Shown here in pieces: positions 1 through 10,140 of a stretch of DNA of 21,221 nucleotides. Under the pieces are notes generated by a model. It was not told the origin of the DNA and ran no database searches. It saw nothing but the letters and a program-made list of their open reading frames with translations. The stretch is from positions 1-21,221 of the forward strand of contig JWZX01002414.1 in the NCBI GenBank assembly GCA_001275005.1, read 5' to 3'. A program made the position numbers and the translations under genes. Each line of letters starts with the position of its first letter. Position 1 is the stretch's first letter. The stretch comes from Chrysochromulina tobinii (lineage: Eukaryota; Haptophyta; Prymnesiales; Chrysochromulinaceae).

Positions 1-83
1 GTCCGGGACGAGCCAGCATGGGCCGGGACAGGCTCCATTCGGGTTTTTCGTTAGTGACGCTTTCCTCACTTTCTCTCTGACAG

Positions 84-471
84 TGTGCGGCGCGGGGGGC
101 CCGGTCTTGCAAAGTCGCCGGGGGAGCGGGAGCGCCGGGACGAGCCGGTGCACGACGTTCTCGACTTCGAGCGTTCGAGTATCGAGAATCGGCGTCTTGA
201 CGATGACATATTGTATGGAAGCCGAGCCGTCCACAACGCCTTTCAACGGATGCCGCCCCCGGCCGCGGCCCCGCGAAGCACACGGTGGAACTCGACGGCG
301 GAACCCGCCCGCCGGCCGAGACCTCGAGCACGCGCGCAACCGCGATACGTCCTTCCGCGCCCCTCCACACGTCACGCTCGGGCCCACCCGCGCTATACCG
401 TGCGGCGCGGTGCGAGACGGTGGTGGAATGAGCGCGGACGGAGGGACCGCGAACTAGCTGTGACTGACTGA
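84..471 (+). CDS. Possible terminal exon of a gene entering from the left (partial)
   Basis: A pyrimidine-rich stretch at 58-80 followed by CAG at 81-83 looks like a good 3' splice site. After it, one frame (codons from position 85) stays open to a TGA at 469-471. TAG and TGA stops just upstream (52-57) are in that same frame, so the exon could only be reached by splicing. The first part of the translation is charged and protein-like (it contains RDEPVHDVLDFERSS and DDDILYGS). The second half is arginine- and proline-rich and could be chance. A second frame is also open here, which weakens the case. The product is not recognised. This is a tentative call resting mainly on the splice-site-like sequence. 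Confidence 0.22.
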
Positions 472-572
472 CTGTGCTACAGGAACCGCGCGTGGACATG
501 TTGATGTTCTCCGATCAGTGCGATGTGCGTTCTCTAGCGTCGCCTCAAATCGACAAATGGTCGTGGCGCACG

Positions 573-2162
573 TCACGGCACGTAGACGCTCGTGTGCGTG
601 CGCAGCGCACGGTAGAGCGGCTCCGCCGCTCTTGGCGGTGCGATTCGACCGGAGAGGAGCTGGCGCGCCGAGGCGGGGTGTCCGTAGAAGGTGTGGTTGA
701 GCCGGTCGCGAGTGAAGACGCAAGTGCCGTCGAGGCCGACCCCCGCATAGAGTCCGCGCGAGAAGGCGTAGCTGTAGCAAGCCGCCTGCGCACCCGTTTC
801 GCCCACGACGCCCGTCCCCTCTATCGCTCGCCCAATGGGACCCGCCGCCACCGAAATGTGGGCGCCCAGGGTCAACGAGGCCGAGCCCATGAACGAGTTG
901 ACCGCCTCCTGCGTGTTGAGGATGAGGAGGACAGTGTTCAACTCGGCCCCCAACTGGGCTCCGACAGAGAAGCCCGCGACTCCGACGCAGCAAGGAGCCG
1001 ACCACTGGCCGCTCTCCGGATCACGCGCGAGCACGAGGCCACCGCCGCCCATCATGCCGCCCAAGAAGCTCACCTTGACGATCGTGAGAAGCATGATGCC
1101 GTATGCGTTGTCAAGGAGCCGGCGCACCATGCCGTCATCGGGCATCCCCAAAAAGGAGTCGAGATTATGCACCGCCTTCTTGATCTCGAGCTTGAACGAG
1201 CGCGAGATGGGCTTAAGCCCCCACTCCGCGATGGTCGGGGCCGAGAAGTCGGGCGCCTGCACCGCCTTCGCGACTGTCGCGGTGAGGTACGGCTGCATCG
1301 GCAGCAGAAGGTCGAAGCACTTGCCGCACACCTTTTGGGGCTTGAGAGGGTCGGTCTCCGTCTCGCCGAAGAACCAGTGCGCCTGGATGCGATGCTCTCG
1401 CGGCGTGCCCGAGTCGGGCTGCAGCAGCGCCTTCGAGTTGCAGCACCGATAGCAGAAGATCTGGCCGCACTGCCGGCAGTGGTGACGGCGCAGCGTGAAG
1501 TTGAACTCTTCGCCGCAGCGCATGCAGTTGGGCACAGTCTCGTCGGCGAGCCACTCAGCGCGGCCCAGCGCGTTTGGAGGCAGCGGCGGGCCCGTGTATA
1601 CGTATGCGCCGGGCGGGATGTCGAGCCGGCCCGAGGGCGCCGGAGGCAAGCCCGCAGGATGCGTCGCCGCTGTGGAGTACGAGATGGATGCCGGTCGGCT
1701 CGCCACGCCGAGATCGTCAGCCGCGGACGAGACGCGCGCCGACTGCCGACCGAACGAGTTGGCACGTGCGGCTGCACGTTCGGTCTGCTCCGGTCGAGCG
1801 GGCGCGGGCGTCGGAGGTGCCGACGCCGACAAATCGCCGGCCGACGACGGCACGGCGGCCGCCGCCTTCAGGATGTCTAACATGCTCGATGGCGCGGAGG
1901 ACGGCTGATCCGACGCGCGCAGGGCGCGGAGGGCGGCGCCCGCGCTTATGGGTGCGGAGGCCGGCGGCGGCGGCGGCGTCAGAAAGTTTGTAGGTTCGCC
2001 CGGCATGGCGGGTGGAACGGCAAACGGATTCACTGGCGGGTCGGTGTCCGAGCGGATCTTCATCTCTGTTTCGGTACCTGGACCCATCTGTACTTGCGTG
2101 GTGCCGAAGAAGGTCGCCGGTGCGTCGTCGTCATAGGAGCGGCGGTGCTCCGAGGAGCGCAT
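573..2162 (-). CDS. FYVE zinc finger plus SYLF domain protein (CFS1-like endosomal/autophagy adaptor)
   Basis: This 529-residue protein has a disordered, proline- and alanine-rich N-terminus (about 1-195), a FYVE zinc finger (about 204-285) and a SYLF/Ysc84 domain (about 340-505). The FYVE hallmarks are all visible: WLAD at 204-207, RRHHCRQCG at 225-233, and eight likely zinc ligands at Cys213, 216, 229, 232, 237, 240, 279 and 282. The last motif reads KVC instead of the usual RVC. FYVE domains bind phosphatidylinositol 3-phosphate on endosomes. SYLF domains bind membranes and, in yeast Ysc84 and animal SH3YL1, act with actin. The FYVE-then-SYLF order is that of plant CFS1, which links autophagosomes with endosomes. 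A similar role here is inference. The first ATG is at 2162; the frame reaches 2183 only through GTG. The gene is head-to-head with the next one, 129 bp away. No intron is needed. Confidence 0.88.
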   Translation of the reverse strand: MRSSEHRRSYDDDAPATFFGTTQVQMGPGTETEMKIRSDTDPPVNPFAVPPAMPGEPTNFLTPPPPPASAPISAGAALRALRASDQPSSAPSSMLDILKAAAAVPSSAGDLSASAPPTPAPARPEQTERAAARANSFGRQSARVSSAADDLGVASRPASISYSTAATHPAGLPPAPSGRLDIPPGAYVYTGPPLPPNALGRAEWLADETVPNCMRCGEEFNFTLRRHHCRQCGQIFCYRCCNSKALLQPDSGTPREHRIQAHWFFGETETDPLKPQKVCGKCFDLLLPMQPYLTATVAKAVQAPDFSAPTIAEWGLKPISRSFKLEIKKAVHNLDSFLGMPDDGMVRRLLDNAYGIMLLTIVKVSFLGGMMGGGGLVLARDPESGQWSAPCCVGVAGFSVGAQLGAELNTVLLILNTQEAVNSFMGSASLTLGAHISVAAGPIGRAIEGTGVVGETGAQAACYSYAFSRGLYAGVGLDGTCVFTRDRLNHTFYGHPASARQLLSGRIAPPRAAEPLYRALRTHTSVYVP

Positions 2163-2291
2163 GCGGCAAGCCCTAGTTGGCACACTGCTGGGTGGCGGAT
2201 GTAGGTGATCGACGTTTCAAAAGCAAACTTACAAGGCCGACGAATTTCGTCAGGATACTGGAAACGCCGCACTCGAAGTGAGCGCAAGGCG
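2163..2291. promoter_or_regulatory. Divergent intergenic region, likely shared promoter
   Basis: Only 129 bp separate the ATG of the FYVE-SYLF gene (leftward) from the ATG of the coiled-coil gene (rightward). Both promoters and both 5' untranslated regions must fit here or overlap the coding sequences. I see no clear TATA box. The call rests on gene geometry. Confidence 0.4.
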
Positions 2292-3656
2292 ATGATGCTC
2301 GCGGAAACGCCCGACACGCCGCATTTCACCGTTTTTATGGAGTTCGGACTGCTAAGTGAGCGCCTGCGCAGCTTTCTCTCCAACCGGCTAGACGTTCCGG
2401 AAGACCTTCCAGATGACGTCTTCTGCGACACCGTGGCCAACCAGCTCGACCGCGTGCTGGATGAGCGCGACGAGCTGGTGGATCGAGAGCGAGATTGGCA
2501 GAAGAGCTACCTGCGGCGCGCGCACGGCTCAGAGAACGAGTTTTACGAGCGCGAGCTCGATCGGAGGGAGCGCGATCGGGCGGCGCTCGTGATTCAAAAT
2601 CGGGCCTTGCGCGACCAGGTGCGCAAGCAAAACGAGACGCTCGACCAGCGCATGAGGATCCTCCAGCAGATGTCACGAGCCATCAGCGTTGGCAATCAAG
2701 CAGACGGCTTGGCGGCGGCGGCGTCGGCGGCTGCGATGGTCGCAGGCCCTGTTCCGACGCCAAGCGCAGCGCCGGCTGCGCCGGCCCTCTCCAACGCGCC
2801 CGCGGCCCTCATGGGTCCGAGAGAACAGCAGGCGGCACAGCAGGAGGCACCGCCGCCGCCCACTCCGCCTCGAGGGAGCAAGGCGGCGGGCGACGCGCGG
2901 CTGGAGACGGCGCTGGCAAACCCGACGCAGTCCGCGCTCACGATCGCCGTGGGGAATGTGAACTACGTGTACAACGAGCTGCTCGCACTCGCGCAAGCAA
3001 AGGCGAAGGCGGAGGGGAAGGTTCTCAAATCCGAAGAGCTCCATCAGTGGGACGTGCTGAGCGGCGTCATGGAGCATGAGACGCTGCGCAAGCTGCTCGC
3101 GATGAGCGACCTCGCGCTGCCCGACTGCTACGAACTGTGCCAGCTGCTCTTCGTGGGCAAGCAAGACGGCAAGAGCGGCGGCGGCGGCAAGGGTGGTGGC
3201 AAGGACGGCAAGGGCGGCGCCGCCGCGCCGACGCCCGAGCCGCCCCCGACGGACCGCTCCAAGTTTGAAAAGTTTTTCCTCATCCGGCACCTCGGGCTAC
3301 TCGATCTCTACCTGGGCGACAAGGGCGGCAAGGACGGCAAGGGTGGCGCCGCTGGGGCCGAGAACACCGTGGGCAGGCTCGACGTGGCGGGCCATTATCT
3401 AGAGATCGTACATCAGGTGCGCCAGGCGCAGTTCAAACCTGACCACGTGGGCTTCCCGCCGCAGGGCTATCCTCAGCAGGGCTATGCCCAGCAGGGCTAC
3501 GGCCAGTACCCGCAGCAGGGCTACCAGCAATATCCGCCCCAGCATGGGTATCAAGCGGCTGTATCAGGGGTCTCCGGCGGTTATCCACCCATGGCCGGCT
3601 GGGAGCAGCACTTCAAGGCGCAATCGGGATACGACGCACATTACGGTGCACGCTGA
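2292..3656 (+). CDS. Hypothetical coiled-coil protein with Lys/Gly-rich inserts and a Q/G/Y-rich tail
   Basis: This protein of about 454 residues is not recognised. Residues 1-45 look globular (EFGLLSERLRSFL is helical, followed by an acidic turn). Residues about 52-128 are rich in Glu, Arg, Asp and Leu and should form a long helix or coiled coil. An Ala/Pro linker follows (about 135-195). A helical block lies at about 205-290, and a second one at about 320-380. A Gly/Lys insert (KDGKGG type) sits between these two helical blocks, and a second copy falls inside the later one. Residues about 390-421 hold repeated QQGY/QGYP units, a prion-like composition typical of condensate-forming or sticky tails. 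The start at 2292 (followed by a second ATG at 2295) is the first ATG; the frame extends to 2205 only via GTG. A third in-frame ATG at 2337 is an alternative. The open frame and ordered composition argue for a real gene. Confidence 0.75.
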   Translation: MMLAETPDTPHFTVFMEFGLLSERLRSFLSNRLDVPEDLPDDVFCDTVANQLDRVLDERDELVDRERDWQKSYLRRAHGSENEFYERELDRRERDRAALVIQNRALRDQVRKQNETLDQRMRILQQMSRAISVGNQADGLAAAASAAAMVAGPVPTPSAAPAAPALSNAPAALMGPREQQAAQQEAPPPPTPPRGSKAAGDARLETALANPTQSALTIAVGNVNYVYNELLALAQAKAKAEGKVLKSEELHQWDVLSGVMEHETLRKLLAMSDLALPDCYELCQLLFVGKQDGKSGGGGKGGGKDGKGGAAAPTPEPPPTDRSKFEKFFLIRHLGLLDLYLGDKGGKDGKGGAAGAENTVGRLDVAGHYLEIVHQVRQAQFKPDHVGFPPQGYPQQGYAQQGYGQYPQQGYQQYPPQHGYQAAVSGVSGGYPPMAGWEQHFKAQSGYDAHYGAR

Positions 3657-4293
3657 GAGCAGTCAGATTTCGTGTAGGGCGCGCCACAAGGCAGCTTGTG
3701 TTGCACCATGAGAAGCACGGGCCCAATGTCTAGCTTACGCCACGTTTGTCGTTTGCGACTACCGCACTTGACGATGACGTTGCAACTTGCATGGGTGTGG
3801 CGCACCGAACCTACTCCGCCTAACTCCGCCTGCCGGCGTGCGCGTCGGTGCGCGACGGCTGCCGGTCCTGGCGCTCCGGGTAGCGTAGCTAACTACACAG
3901 ACGTGTTGCGAACCGCTCCAGGCTGCGGCGCGCCCTCGGGCGGGTTCAGCCATCAGCGGCGGGTAGCTGCATGCCTGCATCGGACTACGGACTTGGACTT
4001 GGGACTAAAACAAAACATGAAAACCGCAGACGCACCACAAACTTCTCAATAATCGGTCCGCGCGAACGACGCGGACACGCGCGCGGTCACCACACGCAGC
4101 ACGGTGTCTGTGTATAATCGAACAGCGACAAAGCTGCGCGCGGAGTGTCAGGGCCCAACGTTCAAGTCGGCTCGCCCTGCACGGTAAAACCTCACCGGGT
4201 CATGCCGTCACCACGACAGCAGGCCCCAGCCTCGATGCAGCCCCCGAGTCCGCCGCCGGCGCCGTTCCGCCCTCCGAGGTCCCGCGAGGCCCC
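3657..4293. other. Convergent intergenic region (3' flanks of two genes)
   Basis: About 637 bp lie between the stop of the coiled-coil gene and the stop of IFT172, which face each other. The middle part (about 4000-4060) is less GC-rich than the coding regions. I see no convincing gene, tRNA or repeat. The short open frames here have no protein-like composition. The region presumably holds both 3' untranslated regions. Confidence 0.5.
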
Positions 4294-7200
4294 TCATTGC
4301 GGCGTCTGGTTGATCGTATCTCGCACGATCATGTACAAGTCGGAGCCCGCGCCGGCGCGCGCGCCGCCGCGATTGATGGCGTCGCGCACAGTGTCCATCT
4401 CCTTGAAGACGACGTCCAGCTCGCCATGGTTGAGCTGCTGCTTGACCTTCTCGTTCATCGAGAGCTGCAGCACGTAGTCGCGCACCTTCTCGCGGTCCGC
4501 GTCCGAGAGGAACTGCTTGTCGGGCAGCGGGAAGTCGAAGGGGATCTCCGTGTCCGCAAAGTCCGAATTGTCGAGGGTTGTCGAGCTTGCCTGGTTCTCC
4601 TCCATGGCCTCGGTGATGTCGAGGTACCGGTTGAGGAACACAAAGGCCATTGAGAGGTCGTTGGCCGAGCGGCAGCACTGGCCCGCGTCGTAAAAGGCCT
4701 TATCGGCAGGGAGGATGCGGATGTAGCGCAGCAGCGAGATCGCGAGCTTGCGGCGCACCTCCGTCGAGCCGCGCTCCTCGGCGGTGTCCTTGGCCGAGGT
4801 GAGGTGTGCGATCCAGAGCAGCCTCTCGAACTCCTCGGTGAGCTGCTGGTCGCCCTTGGTCTTGAGCCCGTGCACCACCTTCTGCAGCATCTCGCGCAGC
4901 GCCTTGAGCGATCGTGTCGATTTGGTGTCGACCTCACCGCCGTCGTAGTCACCCGTGGCCAAGATCTCCTTCGCGAGACGGCGGTACATGGCCACATTCT
5001 GCACGGCGGTGCCGTACTTGGAGAAGATCTGCGCGGCGGTGGTGAAGGCGCCCTGCTGGATGAGCGCCGCGCCGTGCAGCGTCGCGTACTTGATGAGCAT
5101 GTGCGAGCCCTGATGCTGCGCCACCTCGAGGCATTTGGTCCAGTCGCCCTTTTGGGCATACACCTCGATGCCCTCGGCCAGGTTGCCGCTGTGCACGAGG
5201 TCCTCGGCCGCGCCGCTCTCGGCGAGCGAGCGCTTGTGCGCCTCGGCCACGTCGCGCTCCACCTTGGGTCCGACCTGCTTGGCGAGCTCGCGCGCATTGT
5301 CCCACAGCCCGCCCTGCACGTACACGGCGATCGCCTCGCGGTGCTTGTCGATGCCCTCGTACAGCTCGGCCGCCTGGGCGAACCGGTTGATCTCGATGAG
5401 GCGCTTGGAGACGGTCTCGACCACCTCGGGGATGCGCGCGGGCACGTGGTTCATGGCGAGCTTGACTGCATTCTCCCACACCTCCTCCAGGAAGTCGTGG
5501 CTCTTGGCCTGCGCGGTGGTCACCTGCAGGTACGCATCGATCGCCTTGGTAAACTCGCGCGCTTCCTCGAGCTGACGGCCGCGCGACATGAGCACCTCCT
5601 GCGACTCGGTCGCCGTCTCGCCGCGCTGGAACGCATTGTGCTCCGCCATCAGCTCCTGCACCTTGTGCGGCAGGAACTCGCGCGCGATGCGCAGCGCGTC
5701 GTTCCAGCGCGCGGCGTCCTTGTAGGCCTTGACCGCGAGCTCGGGCTTCTTTGCGCGCACGTAGAGCGACTCGGCCTTGGTGAACTCGGAGCGCTCGACG
5801 CACGCCTTCGCCTGCGCGACGAGCACGTCGGGCATCGAGCCCGGGTCGTTGGCCTCGGCCACGCGCGTCGCGTTCGCCCAGTCCTGCTGGTGCACATACA
5901 TGTCGATCGACTCCTTCGGCTTATCGGCCTTGATGAACTCCTTCTCGGCATCGGCGAAGCGCCCCTCGTCTTCGAGATACATCGCGTACTTGAGGTGCAC
6001 CTCGGGCAGCTTGTCCTTGCGCGAGTTCTGCGCGAGCGCGAACGCGTGCTCGAAGGCGCCGCTCTCGGTCGCGTAGTCGATCGCTTGCTCGATGAGCCCA
6101 AACTTGGTGAGCAGCTTGGCTCCCGCCTCGCCGCCGAGCGAGACCGCCCACGCGTACGACACCTTCTTGGACGCGTTCGGGCCGCCGTGGCGCTGCGCCA
6201 CCCGAATGGCCTCGTCCCACAGGTCGTTGGCGCGGTACATGTTGACCGCCGAGCCCCAGTCGTTGGCCTCAACGTAGTGGCGCTCGGCCAGCTTGAAGTT
6301 GCCTTCGGTCTCAAGCTGCTGCGCCAGGTGCAGGTGCGTCTCCGCGAGCAGCTCCTTGCGGTACGAGGTGACCAGCCGGATCATGTCGTCGTACCGCCGG
6401 TTCTTCTTGTGCATGTTGATGGCGAGGTCGGGCTCGTGCACCATCACGTAGAGCCGTTCGGCCTCCTTGAACTTGCCCGCGGTCTCGAGGCGGTGCGCCT
6501 GCGTGATGTAGAGCATCGCCACCTCCGCTTGCGTCATGTGCTGCGTGGCCACGCGGTGCGCCTTCTCCCACTTGTTGATCTTCGAGTACATCTCGACCGC
6601 GTCCTGCGGCGCTCCGCCGCGCAGGTAGAAGCGCTCGGCCTCGTCGTAGTTGCGCGAGGTCTCGTAGTGCTTGGCGATCTTGATCATGAAGGGCTTGGCC
6701 TCCTGCGGGCTGAGCGTCTCGACGATTTGGCTCGCCTTGGGCCACTGGCGGCACGAGATGGCCGCCTCGATCGCCTTGACGTAGGCGCCCGCCTCGGTGT
6801 AGTGGTTGATGGCCGCGTCCGGGTTCTTGCACTCGACAAGGTAGTCGCCCCACTGCAGCTCGAGCTCGACCACGTCGCGCCCCTGGAAGCAGCGGCGCGA
6901 CAGGTCGACGGCACGCCCGTACGCCTGCCCCTTGCGGTAGCAGTCCATCGCGCGCCGTGGGTCGTCGAGCTTCTCGAAAAAGTTGCCCGCCTTTTCGAAC
7001 ATGCCGGCCGAGAAGAGCTGTCCCGCAATCGTCTCGAGCAGCGCCGATTGGAACTGCTCGCGCGCCTCGTGCCGGTTGACCACCGCGGCCGCGCGTGCCG
7101 GTAGCCCTCCCTTGAGGTACAGGTGGATGGCCGAGACCAGGTCGTGCTCGCGCTCCATCTGCTCGGCGGCCTTCTCCTCCTGGCCTGTCTGCGTGAGCCA

Positions 7201-9559
7201 TTTGAAGTAGTTGGACTTGAGCGTGGCCACCTCGGGATGCTGGCGCTGCTCGGCCACGGCGATCGACTCCTCCCACTTATGCAGCTCCTGGTACATCTCC
7301 ATCGCATCCTCGACCAGCCCCTGCTGTAGCAGCAGCTGCTCGGCGCGAGCGAGCTCGTTGTTGAGCACCGCGAGCTTCGACTGCACGCGAAAGTGCGCGT
7401 TGCCCGCGCCTGGCTGGGGCTGCGCGCCCGCCTGCATCATCTCCGCATCCATCTGCGCCGAGAGCTCATTGACATCGTGCAGGTAGTGCGCCTTGGCGAC
7501 GTTGCCCGTGGCCGCGAAGCAGCGCTCGGCCGTCGACAGGTCCTCCCTCTGGAGAGCAAGCGCCGAGAGCTGGTCCCACATCGACTCGGTCTCCGGCGTG
7601 AGCTCGAGGCGCTCGAGCATCGCGCACGCGCCGTGCAGGTCGTTTTCCTCGACCGCGGTGCCGAAGGCGATGAGCGCCTCGTTGAGCTCGTAGCTCACCG
7701 TGTTCATGCCCTCGTCGACGATCACCTCGGTGCGCCCGGGCGTGCGCTCGATGTCCTCGACGTCGCCGCGGATGGGCACCACGGTGACCTTGTCGGGCGC
7801 GTCGATGTGGTACCACACGCACAGGTTGCCGCGGTTCTGCGCCACGACCACGTCAGAGTTGGGCACCCACTGCACGTAGGAGGAGAAGGAGAGCAGCGTC
7901 GAGCGCGTCTGCGTGGCGATGTCGTACAAGTGGAGCGCGCGCCGTTTGTCGCGGAAGAGCAGCTTGGTGCCGCGCCCGTTCATCTCCATCCAGTCCACCT
8001 TGGCCTCGTGCGTGATCGTCGCCTCGGTGATGCCCGTCACCAGGTCAGTGATCCGGATCGTCTGCAGGTCGAGCAAGTACGCGACCTTCTTCACCTCGGC
8101 CGCCCCCTCCGTCTTCGCCTCGGAGAGGCGCACCGAGATGAGGTGGGGCGACATGTGCTCGGTGCGGCACGAGCCGAGGATCTCATTGCGCCCGTACTCG
8201 ACCAGCGTGAGCTCGCCCGAGTTGAAGATCATGCACACCTGCGGGTTGTCGAAGTGGTACTTTTCGGAGCCGCTGCCCGCCCAGGGCACCTCCGAGAGCT
8301 TGCACGTCTCCAGATCGCCCATCAGCAACGTCTCCATCGTGCGCGCCACGAGAAATCGGTCCTCGTAGATGTTGATCTTCGTCACCTCGTACCCAAAGTG
8401 CGACTTGAGCACGATGCGCGCGCCGCTCGAGAGCCGCTTCACGATCACCGTCGACGTGGACACGTACGTGAACTCGAAGCGACCCTTGTAGCGCACGCGC
8501 CGGATGCACGCGTCGTACATGTCGACGGCGCCGCAGAGTGAGCCCACCGTGAGGCGCGAGCCATCGCACTTCCACGCGAGCGCGGTCACCGTGTATAGGT
8601 TGTCCACCTGCTTGATGCCCGCATCCTGCCACGCGCCGTCTTGCTGGCCGAGGGTGAAGGTGCGGAACCGATTGAAGGAGCCCACGACGACCGTCTCGCC
8701 CGACGGGTTGAAGGCGGCGCACGTGAACTCCTTCTCGGCCTCGTCCTGCGAGTAGTCGAACCGCTGCAGCTGGAAGCCCTCCTTGTCGTAGAAGCAGATT
8801 AGCTGGTCGTTGCCCGCCGCGCACACGCTCACGCCCCAGCCGAGCGCGTACGGCACGCACGAGTGGCGGCAGAGCTCGCGGTGCGCCACGCCGTGCGAAG
8901 CGTCGTCGAAGTAGAAGCGGTAGATGCGGTGGTCGACGTGGCCCGAGATGACGGCGGTGCCCTCAGGGTTGTGCGCGCACGACACCACGAACGAGTCCGT
9001 GGAGTACAGCGTCGCAGGCTTGTTCGAGCGCAGCTGGCCGACCTTCATCTTGCCCTCGGCCAAGCCGAAGACGAGCTCGTTCGGGCGCGACTCGGGCCAG
9101 CAGATGCACGTGATGGAGGAACCCTGCTGGAACTTGTTGCAAATCGACTTCTTGTCGCCCCACTCGGCCCCCAGCTTGTACACGAACACGATGTTGTCGC
9201 TCTGCGCGACCGCGAGCTTCGAGGAGTCGGGCGACCAGGCCATCCCGCGCACGACATACGTCTTCGTGCCCTTGGCGTCGGCCGGCTTCGTCGAGAATTT
9301 GTCGCGCCGTTCGCCGAGGTCATCGCATAGATGCACCACGCGATCGGTCGTCACGATCGCCAGCCGCCGGTTGTTGGCCGACCAGCAAATGCCGGTGACC
9401 TTTGCGATGCCCTCTTGCGGGGCGTGGATGGTCTTGAGATGCCGCCTGCGCAAACAAACGCGCGGTGAGCGGGCGTAGTGGGCGGGAGGGCGGGTCCGGA
9501 GGATTCGGGCACAGGGGCTGCGATTGCGATCAGGACGGGTGGTGCACGCACAGCTGCAT
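4294..9559 (-). CDS. IFT172: Intraflagellar transport protein 172 (IFT-B peripheral subunit)
   Basis: This gene encodes a 1719-residue protein. IFT172 is a peripheral subunit of the IFT-B train that carries cargo along the cilium and helps turn trains around at the tip. Residues 1 to about 590 form WD40 propellers; EWGDKKSICNKF and RPNELVFGLAEGK are close to IFT172 from other species as I know them. From about 600 to near the end runs a long TPR-like helical array of repeated 'EA..Y...W..A..VA' units. The coding sequence is two exons: ATG-CAG-CT at 9552-9559, then 4294-9445. The joined start reads MQLRHLKTI, in line with Chlamydomonas IFT172 (MQLRYFKSI as I recall it). Without the intron the frame has no usable ATG: it runs back to a TAG at 9565-9567 with none. 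The C-terminus seems shorter than in animals. Presence of this gene implies a flagellum. Confidence 0.96.
9446..9551 (-). other. IFT172: Spliceosomal intron 1 of IFT172 (106 nt, GT-AG)
   Basis: Read on the minus strand, the donor is GTGCGTGC directly after ATGCAGCT, and the acceptor is GTTTGCGCAG directly before GCGGCAT. The intron splits a Leu codon (CT|G). Splicing restores the conserved IFT172 N-terminus, which is the main evidence. The intron is GC-rich, with only a short T-rich run before the acceptor. Confidence 0.85.
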
Positions 9560-10140
9560 GTGCCCTAGCTGCCGCCGAAAGAGCCGTTGCCTCCAGGTCC
9601 GCAAGCTCGGGACAGCGCGTCGAATTCCTCAGACCATGTCGCAGAGAGAAAAAAAGAAGTTAGGATAGAATGATGAGCAAACAACGCTCAACGGCAAAGT
9701 CGAAAGTTCGGAACTGTGGAAGCCGGCCAGTGCGCAGCAGTGGAGGTTCTTGCTTCGCTTGGCGCGATTAAGGAAATCATTGGCGCAAGTAAGGCGCAAG
9801 CCTTGGCGATTCGGCGCATAGGTTACATGGTCAATTATTTGCTGACCGCGCCGCTTATATACACACGATGTACACGATGCTGGGATGTGGTAATGTGAAA
9901 ACACAGCGACCGAGAGTACTCCCGAGCACGCGGTATGTGCGCGTCGCGTTAGAGGCGCGACAACTTCAGTCCCGTGAATCAAGAACGCCCACTAGTCTGA
10001 GTCAGCCAGATTCCGGACGAGATCTCGGATGCATCGCTCCAGAGAACAGTCCAGAGTCCCCATGCAGCGTTCGCCCGCCCACCACGGCGCTGACGTGAAG
10101 GAAGTCTGTGCTCCTCCACACGCGGCTGTCGATACCCGGC
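9560..10140. other. Intergenic region upstream of IFT172, containing its promoter
   Basis: These 581 bp lie between the stop of the unknown proline-rich gene and the IFT172 start; both genes run leftward. The stretch 9640-9900 is clearly less GC-rich than the genes. On the minus strand 9855-9861 reads TATATAA, a TATA-like sequence about 296 bp before the IFT172 ATG; this is suggestive only. The octamer ACACGATG occurs twice (9863-9870 and 9872-9879). A minus-strand frame at 9629-9982 starts only at TTG and does not look coding. Confidence 0.4.

Noticed and set aside
474-1880. Plus-strand open frame of 468 codons
   Set aside because: It lies antisense to the FYVE-SYLF gene, has Arg/His-rich composition and no domain; long antisense frames are expected at this GC content.
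4155-4185. tRNA T-arm-like sequence (GTTCAAGTC)
   Set aside because: The flanks do not pair into a T stem, and no acceptor or anticodon arm is present around it.
4804-7104. Plus-strand open frame of 766 codons
   Set aside because: It is antisense to the IFT172 helical array. Its regular Leu/Val/His/Arg-rich translation mirrors the IFT172 codons and shows no family features.
7393-8541. Plus-strand open frame of 382 codons opposite IFT172
   Set aside because: Antisense shadow of the WD40 region, same His/Arg/Leu-rich bias, no ATG-based start context or domain.
9575-9605. Possible RFX X-box upstream of IFT172 (GTTGCCTCCAGG)
   Set aside because: Only the first half-site fits the X-box; the second half lacks the RGYAAC pattern.
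9629-9982. Minus-strand frame of 117 codons upstream of IFT172
   Set aside because: It begins at TTG, has no ATG in a good context and no protein-like pattern.
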